Part shown: positions 8,026 to 16,776 of the stretch, piece by piece
How the letters are laid out: every line of letters starts with the position of its first letter
How positions within the stretch are numbered: position 1 is the first letter of the stretch
Made by a program: the position numbers and the translations under genes
Source: JAOAPY01 sp041492185
Lineage (GTDB): Bacteria; Acidobacteriota; Blastocatellia; Pyrinomonadales; Pyrinomonadaceae
Direction: 5' to 3'
DNA: 64,000 bases
Assembly (NCBI GenBank): GCA_041492185.1
Contig: JBGPWL010000006.1
Coordinates: 1 to 64,000, forward strand
The notes under the pieces: model-generated
The model's database searches: none
Seen by the model: only the letters and a program-made list of their open reading frames with translations
What the model was told of the DNA's origin: nothing

Positions 8026-8790
8026 GTGAAAGAGTTTCAGCCACAGATTCTTCGTTTCGATTCGTTGGCTTCGACCAACACGGAAGCCGCGCGCCAGGCA
8101 ATGCAGGGCGCGGAAGAAGGATTGTGCATCGTCGCGCGCGAGCAAACCGCCGGGCGTGGACGTTTGCAGCGGCAATGGATTTCGCCAGCCGGCGCAGGAC
8201 TCTACTTCAGCATCGTGTTGCGACCGGTCGTCGACGCCGCTCGCTGGTCGTTGTTGCCTTTGATGGCCGCGCTCGCGGTGCATGACGCGCTCCGCGAAAC
8301 GTGCGAATTGGAGACCGACATCAAGTGGCCCAACGATATTCTGGTCGATGAGCGCAAGCTCTGTGGCATTCTCGCGGAGACGATCGAAACCAGCGTGGGA
8401 CGCACGGCAATCGTTGGTATCGGAATTAATCTTACCAGCGAAGCGTTTCCAGTTGAGTTGCACTGGAAAGCTACATCAGTGGAAGCGATGACGGGAAAAA
8501 CGATCAAGGCAGAAACTATTTTGCCGTCACTGGTCAGGGCGCTTCAGAGTCGTTACCAGATGTTTCAGACGGAAGCGGGAGCGGTAGAAATAATTCGTGA
8601 GTGGTCGCGGCGTTCGACTTATGCAAACGGAAAGAGCGTGCGCGTTTCCAACGGCGACGAAACTTTCGCGGGCGTGACGCGCGGGCTTGAACCAGACGGT
8701 GCTTTGCGTGTAGAAACGGATGCGCACGAGATCAAAGTTGTGCGCGCTGGAGACGTGACCATCGTTCGACCATCCAAATCCTCTGTGTAG
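8026..8790 (+). CDS. birA: Biotin--[acetyl-CoA-carboxylase] ligase
   Basis: BirA joins biotin to the carrier domain of acetyl-CoA carboxylase through biotinyl-AMP. The 254-residue protein has the biotin-loop motif GRGRLQRQW at about 43-51 and KWPNDIL at about 99-105, then GIGINL and a small C-terminal SH3-like domain. The N-terminal DNA-binding domain of the E. coli enzyme is absent, so this is a non-repressor ligase. I chose GTG at 8026 because GGAG lies at 8012-8015 and the ligase domain starts directly after it. A longer frame back to 7978 adds only unlike sequence. birA and coaX are commonly adjacent; here a glycosyltransferase gene sits between them. Confidence 0.9.
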   Translation: MKEFQPQILRFDSLASTNTEAARQAMQGAEEGLCIVAREQTAGRGRLQRQWISPAGAGLYFSIVLRPVVDAARWSLLPLMAALAVHDALRETCELETDIKWPNDILVDERKLCGILAETIETSVGRTAIVGIGINLTSEAFPVELHWKATSVEAMTGKTIKAETILPSLVRALQSRYQMFQTEAGAVEIIREWSRRSTYANGKSVRVSNGDETFAGVTRGLEPDGALRVETDAHEIKVVRAGDVTIVRPSKSSV

Positions 8791-8791
8791 G

Positions 8792-8863
8792 CTCCGTGTT
8801 CTCTGTGTCTGTGGTGAACGTACTGTTCGAAATACTCACCACAGAGTCACAAAGAACACAGAG
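8792..8863. repeat. Family A inverted repeat (CTCTGTG.../...CACAGAG)
   Basis: Arm CTCCGTGTTCTCTGTG (from 8792) with GTGGTGA at 8811-8817 pairs with TCACCACAGAGTCAC at 8836-8850 and its continuation to 8863. Close relatives occur at 46331-46462 and, degenerate, at 38505-38594. It lies between birA and the glycosyltransferase gene. Confidence 0.75.
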
Positions 8864-8887
8864 GACGCACAGAAATGAAACAAACCA

Positions 8888-10200
8888 ATGACCAGCGGCA
8901 AGCGAATCATCCTAACTACGTTCGGCTCGTTCGGCGACATCCACCCCTACATGGCGATCGCCCTTGAATTGCAATCGCGCGGTCATCGACCAGTGATCGC
9001 GTCGGGTGAACTCTATCGCGAAAAGATTGCCGGCGCTGGCATAAACTTTGTTCCGATTCGTCCAAACATTCCGCCGCCGCAAGAGCAGGATCAGGAATTG
9101 ATGGACCAGATTATGGAGCCGAAGTCGGGGCCGAAGTTTCTGTGGAACGACGTGATCCTTCCGGGTGTCCGTGAGAGTTACGAAGACCTGCTCTCAGTTG
9201 TGGCTGGAGCAGACTTGCTGGTCACTCACCCGATCACGGTTGCCGGACCGCTCGTGGCCCAGAAGACAGGCATCGCCTGGGTCTCTAGCGTACTCGCCCC
9301 CATGTCGTTCGTGTCCGCCTACGATCCACCGGTGCCGCCTTTTTGGCAATGGTTGGCGCACGTGAAAGTTCTCGGGCCACGATTCACGAAGCTGCTTTTC
9401 GATCTGCTGAAGAAGCACTATCAGGCCGGACCAGTTGAAATTCTGCGACAAGAATTTGGTTTACCCGACCTCGGCAATCCGATCTTTGAAGGACAGCATT
9501 CGCCGGCGTTGGTGCTGGCGCTGTTCTCATCGCTGTTTGGCGCGCCGCAACCGACTGGCCGCCGCAGACGCGCGTCACCGGTTTTGCTTTTTATGACGAA
9601 CCGGGTGCGCAGATGCCGAGAGAGTTGGCGCGATTTCTGGACGAGGGCCCGCCGCCGATTGTCTTCACGCTCGGCACGTCGGCCGTTTGGGTCGCGCGCG
9701 ATTTTTACCGCGAGAGCATTGCGGCAGCGAAACTGCTCGGCCGCCGCGCCGTGCTTCTGATTGGAGACGATCGCAATCAACCTGACGAACCGCTGCCGTC
9801 AGAGATCATTGCCGTGAATTACGCGCCGTTCGGAGCAGTGCTCTCGCGCGGCTGCGCGATGGTCCATCACGGCGGTGTGGGCACGACATCGCAGGGATTA
9901 CGCGCCGGCGTTCCTACGTTAATTGTCCCCTTCGCTTTCGATCAGGCCGACAATGCCGCGCACGCTCAGAGACTTGGCGGTAGTCGCACCCTGCCGCGAG
10001 CCAAATATTTTGCCGCGCGCGTCGCGAAGGAACTGGACATTTTGTTGACGAAGCCTGAGTATGCGAGCACAGCAAATGAAGTCGGCGAGCAGATACGCGG
10101 CGAAAACGGAGTCGCAGTCGCGTGCGATTTGATCGAAGAGCAACTGGGACGCGAAACTGAACCTAAAGAGTCAGAGCCAAGCTATGCTTTTAGTAATTGA
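8888..10200 (+). pseudogene. MGT/YjiC-type glycosyltransferase, interrupted by a frameshift
   Basis: The gene encodes a UDP-sugar glycosyltransferase of the macrolide/flavonoid (GT1) type. The first part starts MTSGKRIILTTFGSFGDIHP, the classic N-terminal Rossmann start. The second part carries VFTLGTSAV and the donor-binding signature MVHHGGVGTTSQGLRAGVP with PFAFDQADNA. The two parts are in different frames. At about 9551 the expected sequence QPDWPPQTRVTGF can be read only if one base is added in CAACCGACTGG. So one base is missing relative to relatives, either a real inactivating mutation or an assembly error. Frame one would run on to 9760; frame two has its own ATG at 9613. The 3' end overlaps coaX by 17 bases. 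Confidence 0.8.
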
Positions 10201-10951
10201 CGTTGGGAACACAAACACCTCCCTCGGTGTTTTCAAAGGTAAGGAACTTGTCGCTCACTGGCGCTTGACGACCGAACACTCCCGAACTGGAGACGAATAC
10301 GGCGTTCAGGCGCGCAACCTGTTCGAGTTGGCTGGTCTCGATTTCAAAACCATCGACGCGATTGCGATCGCTTCGGTCGTGCCACCGCTTAACTACACGT
10401 TGAAGCGCATGTCTGAAGTCTATTTTCATCTGACGCCGCTGTTTGTGGACAACACGACGGATACGGGTCTGCCGATTCTGTACGAACCGCCGGGAGATGT
10501 TGGCGCCGATCGCATTGTCGATGCCGTGGCGGCGATCAAGAAATACGGCGCGCCGTGCATCATCGTTGACTTTGGCACGGCGACTACGTTCAATGCGATT
10601 AATAAGAATGGCGAGTATCTCGGCGGCGTGATCACGCCCGGCATAATGATCTCGACCGACGCGTTGTTCGAGCACGCGGCGAAATTGCCGCGCGTGGACA
10701 TCAAGCGACCGCAGAATGTGATTGGCTCGTCAACCGTTACAGCGATGCAGTCGGGTCTTTATCATGGCTACGTCGGATTGGTTGATGGCGTGCTCAGAAA
10801 GATGCTAGCTGAATTAGGCGGCGCGCGGGTGATTGCTACTGGTGGACTGGCGTCTTTGATTGCAACGGGTTCAGAGTTGATCGAATTGGTTGATGACACG
10901 CTGACCCTGGAAGGATTGAGACTGGTGTACGAAAGGACCAGGGCCGTTTAG
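10184..10951 (+). CDS. coaX: Type III pantothenate kinase
   Basis: CoaX phosphorylates pantothenate, the first step of coenzyme A synthesis. The 255-residue protein begins MLLVIDVGNTNTSLGVFKG, the ASKHA phosphate-binding motif, followed by HWRLTTEHSRTGDEYG. It contains PPGDVGADRIVDAVAA near residue 104 and IIVDFGTATTFN near 126, both diagnostic for the type III class, plus GGVITPGIMIS. Length is normal. Its start lies inside the end of the glycosyltransferase gene (17-base overlap), so translation may be coupled. Confidence 0.95.
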   Translation: MLLVIDVGNTNTSLGVFKGKELVAHWRLTTEHSRTGDEYGVQARNLFELAGLDFKTIDAIAIASVVPPLNYTLKRMSEVYFHLTPLFVDNTTDTGLPILYEPPGDVGADRIVDAVAAIKKYGAPCIIVDFGTATTFNAINKNGEYLGGVITPGIMISTDALFEHAAKLPRVDIKRPQNVIGSSTVTAMQSGLYHGYVGLVDGVLRKMLAELGGARVIATGGLASLIATGSELIELVDDTLTLEGLRLVYERTRAV

Positions 10952-10952
10952 C

Positions 10953-11046
10953 GTACTTGGTGCTTTGATCTTCGTACTTTGCTCAGCTACTCGAAAGTTG
11001 CAGGACTAACGCGGAAGTCGAAGTACAAAGTACCAAGCACAAAGTC
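10953..11046. repeat. Family B inverted repeat (GTACTTTG/CAAAGTAC)
   Basis: The segment after coaX reads TACTTGGTGCTTTG and CTTCGTACTTTG. About 40 bases later it reads the complement, CGAAGTACAAAGTACCAAGC then ACAAAG. The units match those of the low-complexity tract at 5191-5300. No coding sequence is seen. Confidence 0.7.
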
Positions 11047-11054
11047 CCAAGCCG

Positions 11055-11780
11055 TTGAATTATTTCAATTATTTTACCGAGATCGAAGACACGTTCGTTC
11101 GTCGCCGCGGCAAGCATCTCCATTTGAGCCCGATGGATTGGGCGCTGATTGAGAGTTGGAAGGAGACCGGCGTTCCGCTGCACATTGCGTTGCGCGCGAT
11201 CGAGAAGTCTTTTGATTCGTGGGAAGCGAAGCCACGCAAGCGCAGCGTCAAGACGCTTTTGTATTGCCTGGAAGAGGTCGAGGCGCAGTACGCGGAGTGG
11301 CTCGAATCGCGCATCGGCGCGGGAGCGAGCGAAGACGACGTTACGCCAGAGCCAACCGGCGAATCAGCTCCGCCGTTTTCTCGTGTAGCAATTCTGGAAC
11401 ATCTTCAGCGCGCACGTACAACGCTCGTCGACACTGGCGAAAAGAGGAGACAGAACGGCGAGGACGACTTTTGTGAATCATTAACGCGCGCCGTGTCTCT
11501 GCTTGAGCAGTTGGAAAGTGATTTCGCCGAGAGCAATCGTCCCGACGCGCAAAAGCTGGAAGATTCGCTCACCGGTATAGAAAGAATGTTGAGCGACGTG
11601 TTACGCTCAACGAGTTTGCCTGAGGAAGTCGAAGCGATTCGCGGCGAGATCAAGAAGCAGTTGCGTCCCTATCGCAGTCACATGGACGCCGCAGTTTATG
11701 AACAGACGTTTGAAAATTTACTGCTGAAACGTTTGCGCGAGCAGGTTGGCGTGCCGCGTCTCAGTCTGTTTTTTCTGTGA
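11055..11780 (+). CDS. Conserved-looking hypothetical cytoplasmic protein
   Basis: I do not recognise a named family. The 241-residue protein begins NYFNYFTEIEDTFVRRRGKH after a TTG start and continues LSPMDWALIESWKETGVPLH and RAIEKSFD. This compact N-terminal domain of about 80 residues resembles, from memory, other acidobacterial hypotheticals. An acidic linker (about 95-115) and a mostly helical C-terminal half with LRPYRSHMDAAVYEQTFENL follow. There is no signal peptide or membrane segment. The TTG start is the first residue of the recognisable domain; a family B repeat lies directly upstream, which argues against a longer product. It lies in the same direction as coaX and the next membrane protein. 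Confidence 0.7.
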   Translation: MNYFNYFTEIEDTFVRRRGKHLHLSPMDWALIESWKETGVPLHIALRAIEKSFDSWEAKPRKRSVKTLLYCLEEVEAQYAEWLESRIGAGASEDDVTPEPTGESAPPFSRVAILEHLQRARTTLVDTGEKRRQNGEDDFCESLTRAVSLLEQLESDFAESNRPDAQKLEDSLTGIERMLSDVLRSTSLPEEVEAIRGEIKKQLRPYRSHMDAAVYEQTFENLLLKRLREQVGVPRLSLFFL

Positions 11781-11802
11781 AGCTTTTCAAAGGAGAATAG
11801 GT

Positions 11803-12186
11803 ATGGCTGAAATGATGGTTAGGCGCATCGGTGTGTTGTCACTGGCGAAGATGCAGGGGCTGATTATGTTTGTCCTTGGGCTGATCATCGGCGTGATCTA
11901 CGGTCTGATTATCATGCTCTTCGGCGCGGCCATGTCGTCGCTCGGAGGACGGGACGCCGCCATGGGTGGCATCGGCACCGTTGTCGGCGGATTGCTCGCC
12001 ATGATTTTCATCCCGATCTTCTATGGGATCCTCGGCTTCATCGGCGGCGCAATCACCGGCTTCATATATAACATCGCAGCCGGTATTGTGGGCGGACTCA
12101 AGCTTGATTTGGAAAGCACCACGCCGCAATACGCACCGCCGCCGCCACCGCAGCAGTGGGGTCCGAGTGGGTATCAGCAGTCATAG
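11803..12186 (+). CDS. Small glycine-rich membrane protein
   Basis: The 127-residue protein has two or three membrane segments (about 17-42 and 55-95) with closely spaced Gly, such as FVLGLIIGVIYGLIIMLFGA and GIGTVVGGLLAMIF, then a short soluble tail of Pro/Gln-rich sequence. The start VRRIGVLSLAKMQG resembles DUF3566-type proteins, but I am not certain of that family. ATG at 11803 is preferred over an upstream frame because AGGAG at 11791-11795 is well placed. It lies 22 bases after the previous gene. Function unknown. Confidence 0.75.
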   Translation: MAEMMVRRIGVLSLAKMQGLIMFVLGLIIGVIYGLIIMLFGAAMSSLGGRDAAMGGIGTVVGGLLAMIFIPIFYGILGFIGGAITGFIYNIAAGIVGGLKLDLESTTPQYAPPPPPQQWGPSGYQQS

Positions 12187-12342
12187 AGACTGTTGGGTTT
12201 GCTCGTTCGCATGCGTGGCCGACGAGGTCTGCCACGCGGCATTTCTCTGCGGCGTCTTGGTGTAACAATTCCGAGGAATCTTGTTTTTCTTACAAGAAAC
12301 CGGTGGGATGAATGGCGGCATCAAGAGGGCATGCGCAGTACT

Positions 12343-12459
12343 GAACCGCGAGCGGTAGCGACCGGATCGTAGACTCAACTTTTTGGGAGCGCTGTGCCTT
12401 CGTCGAAAACCAGCGACGCCGTGTTGAGTGTAGGATCCGGTCGCTACCGCTCGCGGTTC
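12343..12459. repeat. 26-bp perfect inverted repeat, MITE- or REP-like
   Basis: GAACCGCGAGCGGTAGCGAC plus CGGATC at 12343-12368 is exactly complementary to 12434-12459, with GACTCAAC/GTTGAGTG extending the pairing inward. The whole gap 12187-12518 has no convincing gene. The element sits just before the RNA methyltransferase gene. Confidence 0.8.
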
Positions 12460-12518
12460 TGTAATTGAGTTTCACCACTGCTCACGTACGAACTCGGAAA
12501 CCTAATATCCTATTTGCC

Positions 12519-13889
12519 ATGCCAGCAACCGCACCGATCCCAATCGCATCTGCAGAAGTCACCATCGAGCGCATTCTGCCCGGCGGAGTTGGTCTGGCGC
12601 ACGCCGAAGGACGCACCTTGTTCGTTGCGCTTGCTGCGCCGGGCGACGTGGTGCGCGTTCGCGTTGATCAGATTCGTGGCAAGCTCGCATTCGCCTCGAT
12701 CGAAGAGATCATCACGCCGTCATCGGTTCGCGTCGAGCCACCCTGTCCCTATTTTGGTCGCTGTGGTGGCTGCGACTTTCAGCAGTTGAACTACGAAGCG
12801 CAGCTCGCGGCGAAAGTCGAAATTATCAAGGACTGTCTGCATCGCATCGCGCGCATCGAAAACATTCCTGACTTCCAAATCACCCCCTCGCCGAACCCCT
12901 GGCATTATCGCTCGCGCGCGCTGTGGCAGTACGACGCAATCAGACAGAGGCTCGGTTATTTTGAGAGCGGCTCGCGGCGAGTTTGTGATGTCGCGGAATG
13001 CGCGGTGCTGGCGCCTGAACTGCAACATACGCTCGAAGGTTTGCGAGAAAAGATGCCGAAGGGTTTGCTTCCCGACGACGCGCGTGACTTCCGCGCCGTG
13101 GTTGGTGATGATGGCGTGTCGCTCGCTCCGGATTGGGGCAGTAGCCCGACCGTTAGGGAGGGCTCAGATCTGAAAATGAATCGCCGAGAGATCTGCGACA
13201 TCACGCGCACAATTCACGGCGAGCTTTATCGGGTGAGCGCGGAAACGTTCTTCCAGGCTAATTATGATCTGCTCCCCGAACTGATCGACGTCGCCATTGG
13301 CGAAGCGAGTGGTGAGACGGCTTTGGATCTTTATTGCGGCGCCGGCCTGTTCACGATTCCGCTGGCGCGACGGTTCTCGCGCGTGGTTGGTGTCGAAGCT
13401 GATGCGGCAGCAACGCGTTTCGCGCGCGCGAATCTGGCGACCGCTGGTTTGATAAATGCGGAGGTCGCTAATCAGGACGTCGGCGTCTGGCTCGAAGAAG
13501 ATTTGGAGTGCGGCGGCAGAGCGCAGCGGCGACGCCGCTTTGGATCGTTTGGAGCTCCGCCTTCAGGCCGCATGTCACGTGAATCAAGGCCGTATCAAGC
13601 AGCCGAAACTGCGAACCAAAGCAGCGCAGGAGCCGCCGAGCTCGAAGAGCCTGATTTCCTGCTTCTCGATCCGCCGCGCACGGGCGCCGAGTCGCGCGTC
13701 ATCGCCGGCATTCTCAGCCTGAAACCAAAACGCATCAGTTACGTTTCATGCGACCCAGCCACGCTCGGACGCGATCTGAAAAAGCTGATCGCCGGCGGCT
13801 ATGCTCTTGACTCCATCGCTGCATTTGATATGTTCCCGCAGACGCATCACGTGGAAACGGTGGTTCAACTCGACAGACCAATGACCTAA
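12519..13889 (+). CDS. RlmD/TrmA-type 23S rRNA (uracil-5)-methyltransferase with repeat insertions
   Basis: This class I SAM enzyme methylates uracil C5 in rRNA or tRNA. The 456-residue protein has an N-terminal TRAM domain (VTIERILPGGVGLAHAEGRT), an iron-sulfur motif with Cys76, Cys82, Cys85 and Cys161, the SAM site DLYCGAGLFTIPLA, DPPRTG at 384-389 and the catalytic SCDPATLGRDL with Cys at about 411. RlmD is the best match, but the exact target base cannot be told. Two segments look foreign: PDWGSSPTVREGSDLK near 205-220 and about 45 residues at 330-374 (Arg-rich, then Ser/Ala-rich), each translating what look like GC-rich dispersed repeats in frame. comEC follows 19 bases later. Confidence 0.88.
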   Translation: MPATAPIPIASAEVTIERILPGGVGLAHAEGRTLFVALAAPGDVVRVRVDQIRGKLAFASIEEIITPSSVRVEPPCPYFGRCGGCDFQQLNYEAQLAAKVEIIKDCLHRIARIENIPDFQITPSPNPWHYRSRALWQYDAIRQRLGYFESGSRRVCDVAECAVLAPELQHTLEGLREKMPKGLLPDDARDFRAVVGDDGVSLAPDWGSSPTVREGSDLKMNRREICDITRTIHGELYRVSAETFFQANYDLLPELIDVAIGEASGETALDLYCGAGLFTIPLARRFSRVVGVEADAAATRFARANLATAGLINAEVANQDVGVWLEEDLECGGRAQRRRRFGSFGAPPSGRMSRESRPYQAAETANQSSAGAAELEEPDFLLLDPPRTGAESRVIAGILSLKPKRISYVSCDPATLGRDLKKLIAGGYALDSIAAFDMFPQTHHVETVVQLDRPMT

Positions 13890-13908
13890 CTCTAATTACG
13901 GGCAATCG

Positions 13909-16644
13909 ATGTTCCCTCACAATGGTTCATTCGCGCCTCATCCACTCGCGCTGCTCGGCGGCGCGCTGGTCGCTGGAATTCTGGCCGCGCACTTTCTTTC
14001 GATCCCACTCGCTTTGCTGCTGGGTTGTGCTGTCGTCGTGACACTGCTTGTCGTATGGTCATTGCACAAACTGAAGCCTGCCTCCGCGACGCTCTTCATC
14101 ATCCTTGCGACCTTGTTTGCCGGCGCCGCGCTTGAGACGATTGAAAGACGAGTCGCGCCGGATGAAATAAAACATTTACTAAACGAAGGTGTGATCGCTT
14201 CGGGCGATCCGGTGGAGTTGACTGGCGTACTGGAGCGGCCGCCGGAAATCGCGCCAGAGAGTTTCTATCTGACGCTGCGCGTCGAGAAAATCAGACTCAA
14301 GCAGACCGAGCAAAACGCGTCAGGCGTAATTGAATTGCTGGCGCCTGTGCGCGATCAGCTTCACCGAGCCGAATATGATTCGCTCGAGTTGCGATACGGA
14401 GCGCGGATTCGGGTGATGACTCGCTTGGAGCGCGCGGACAATTATCGTAACCCCGGTGTCTCTTCATTCACGGAATATCTCGAACGCAAAGGCTACGACG
14501 CGACCGGAGTCGTCAAGAGTCCTCTGCTCATCGAACGGCTCGCAGACCGGCGCGTTTTTCTGCCGCTCGCGTGGCTTTACCAGTGGCGTCAGAAACTGGA
14601 AACGGAAATGAAGGCGCGCTTCGCGAGCGAAACTGCCGGAGTGCTCGATGCCGCGCTGTTGGGAAATCGTTACAACCTTTCACACGCAGCGGCGGAGCGT
14701 TTTCGTGACGGCGGCACGTTTCATGTTTTGGTCATTAGCGGCTTGCACATCAGCTTCATCGGTGGACTGGTGTTTCTAATCGCACGCAGGATCACGAAGA
14801 GGCGGCTCTGGCAATTTATCTTATCAACGATCGTTTTGTGGTCATACGCGATTGCGGTTGGAGCGCAAGTATCTGTAGTTCGCGCGGCATTGATGTTCAC
14901 GCTGGTGGCGCTGGCGCCGGTGGTTTCGCGGCAAGCTCGTTCGCTGAATTCGCTGGGCGGCGCGGCCTTGCTGCTGCTCGTCTGGCGTCCGGGCGATCTG
15001 TTCGATCCCTCATTTCAACTAACTTTTCTTTCGGTGCTGATAATCATCGTCATCGCCTGGCCGCTGCTGCTGAAGCTGGAGGGGATCGGCGCCTGGCGAC
15101 CATCGCAGGAGACACCTCATCCGCCGTCGTGCGCGCGCTGGTTGCGAACTTTCAGCGAAATACTTTTCTGGAGCGAGCGACAGTGGAAACGAGAACTGGC
15201 GCGGTCGAATTACAGCTACAAACTTTTCAAAGCGCCGGCGTCGGCGCGACTCGAGCGATGGCACGTTCAACGACCCTTGCGCTACGCGATGAGTGCGGTG
15301 GTCATCTCGACAAGTGTGCAGCTCGGCCTCTTGCCGCTGCTGATCATTTATTTTCATCGACTTTCACTGGCAGCGATTGTTCTGAACATCGGCGTAGGCC
15401 TGTTGATGGCGTTGTTGGGAATGATTGCTTTGTTTGCACTAGTCTTGGCTCAGATCAGCTCGACGCTGGCGGCGCCGCTCATCACATTTGCAAACATTAT
15501 CAATTGGTTAATGGTTCACAGTGTCGATCCTTTCGCTCGCGCGGGCATTGCGTCGTTGCGCCTGCCCGAGTACGCGGGTTGGCGAAGCGCGATCTATCTT
15601 TTTTACTACGTGCCATTCGCGTTTCTGGCGCTGGCACTCGCGCGCTGGAATCCGATGGCACCCGCAACCGCGCGAAATACCGAACGAAGAAAAGGAATTC
15701 GAATCGCAGTCGTACTCCAATTGATCTTGTTGTTGGTGATCTTGATTCATCCACTCAGCGCCGCGCGACCTGACGGCAGACTGCGAGTTGATTTTCTCGA
15801 TGTGGGCCAGGGCGATGCGGCGCTCGTAACCATGCCGGATGGCACAACACTCTTGATTGATGGCGGCGGCCGGTCAACCTTTCGCGAACGCAAGACGAAT
15901 CCGGAAGACACCAGCGAACAATCAGACGAGGACGAAGAGCCGCCGTTCGAACGCGACACGCGCAGTATCGGTGAAGCGGTTGTTTCGGAATATCTCTGGT
16001 GGCGCGGACTGGATCACGTCGATTATATTCTGGTTACGCACGCTGACGCGGATCACATCGACGGCTTAAACGACGTGGCACGCAACTTCAAAGTGCGCGC
16101 GGCCTTTGTAGCTCGGGCGCCGCTTGACGATCCGGAATATCAGAAGTTTGCCGAGACGCTGCGCGCGAGAGCAATTCCCATCAACATGATCGGCGCCCGC
16201 GATGCGCTACGCTTTGGAAGTGTCACCGCAAACGTCTATTGGCCTATGCCAGTCGCCGACAGCAACGCGCCGTCAAAAAACAACGACTCCATCGTGCTGC
16301 GGATGCAATTTGGCGATCGGTCAATTCTGATGACTGGCGATATTGAGAAGGAAGGAGAAGCCGAGATCGTGAGTGCGATAAATGATCTGCGCTCCGATGT
16401 CGTCAAGGTGCCGCATCACGGCAGCAGAACTTCTTCAACAGTTAGCTTCATCGAGCGCACGCATCCGCGGCTCGCGATTATTTCCGTCGGGTTGACCTCG
16501 GTATTTGGCCATCCGAACCGGGAAATCGTCGAGCGTTGGCGCGCCAGCGGCGGCGCGGAGGTGATGACCACGGGAAGACGTGGGACGATTACGGTTAGTA
16601 CAGATGGGAAGAATCTTACGCTGGATACGTTCGTTCGTCACTGA
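13909..16644 (+). CDS. comEC: ComEC/Rec2 family DNA uptake channel protein
   Basis: ComEC forms the inner-membrane channel for single-stranded DNA in natural transformation. The 911-residue protein has N-terminal membrane helices (about 10-70), a soluble OB-like DUF4131 region, and the competence domain with LLGNRYNLSHAAAERFRDGG and VLVISGLHISFIGGLVF. Many further helices follow, then a C-terminal metallo-beta-lactamase domain with FLDVGQGDAALVTMPDG near 630, HADADHIDG near 709 and VPHHGSRTSS. An acidic insert (about 665-690, PEDTSEQSDEDEE) interrupts the lactamase part. Length and order are those of full ComEC. A ComEA-like lipoprotein lies about 2.4 kb downstream on the other strand. Confidence 0.93.
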   Translation: MFPHNGSFAPHPLALLGGALVAGILAAHFLSIPLALLLGCAVVVTLLVVWSLHKLKPASATLFIILATLFAGAALETIERRVAPDEIKHLLNEGVIASGDPVELTGVLERPPEIAPESFYLTLRVEKIRLKQTEQNASGVIELLAPVRDQLHRAEYDSLELRYGARIRVMTRLERADNYRNPGVSSFTEYLERKGYDATGVVKSPLLIERLADRRVFLPLAWLYQWRQKLETEMKARFASETAGVLDAALLGNRYNLSHAAAERFRDGGTFHVLVISGLHISFIGGLVFLIARRITKRRLWQFILSTIVLWSYAIAVGAQVSVVRAALMFTLVALAPVVSRQARSLNSLGGAALLLLVWRPGDLFDPSFQLTFLSVLIIIVIAWPLLLKLEGIGAWRPSQETPHPPSCARWLRTFSEILFWSERQWKRELARSNYSYKLFKAPASARLERWHVQRPLRYAMSAVVISTSVQLGLLPLLIIYFHRLSLAAIVLNIGVGLLMALLGMIALFALVLAQISSTLAAPLITFANIINWLMVHSVDPFARAGIASLRLPEYAGWRSAIYLFYYVPFAFLALALARWNPMAPATARNTERRKGIRIAVVLQLILLLVILIHPLSAARPDGRLRVDFLDVGQGDAALVTMPDGTTLLIDGGGRSTFRERKTNPEDTSEQSDEDEEPPFERDTRSIGEAVVSEYLWWRGLDHVDYILVTHADADHIDGLNDVARNFKVRAAFVARAPLDDPEYQKFAETLRARAIPINMIGARDALRFGSVTANVYWPMPVADSNAPSKNNDSIVLRMQFGDRSILMTGDIEKEGEAEIVSAINDLRSDVVKVPHHGSRTSSTVSFIERTHPRLAIISVGLTSVFGHPNREIVERWRASGGAEVMTTGRRGTITVSTDGKNLTLDTFVRH

Positions 16645-16661
16645 GCGATTAAGCACGAACG

Positions 16662-16770
16662 TTTCCCGCAAAGGCGAAAAGACGCAAAGGTCAAACCAAA
16701 GGAGAATCATTTCCCGATTCCGTTCGGAAAGTGCTGATTCTTCTTCGCGCCTTTGCGCCTTTGCGGGAAA
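16662..16770. repeat. Family D inverted repeat (TTTCCCGCAAAGGCG)
   Basis: TTTCCCGCAAAGGCG at 16662-16676 pairs exactly with CGCCTTTGCGGGAAA at 16756-16770, and inner CGCAAAGG/CGCCTTTGCG units add pairing. It fills the gap between the convergent comEC and cysteine dioxygenase-like genes and may serve as a bidirectional terminator. A half-copy with CCTTTGCGACCTTTGCG lies at 55582-55598. Confidence 0.7.
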
Positions 16771-16776
16771 TCCCTC

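Noticed and set aside
14838..15773. 311-codon frame within comEC
   Set aside because: It is out of frame in the conserved membrane part of ComEC and is Ser/Ala/Arg-rich, a codon-bias artefact.
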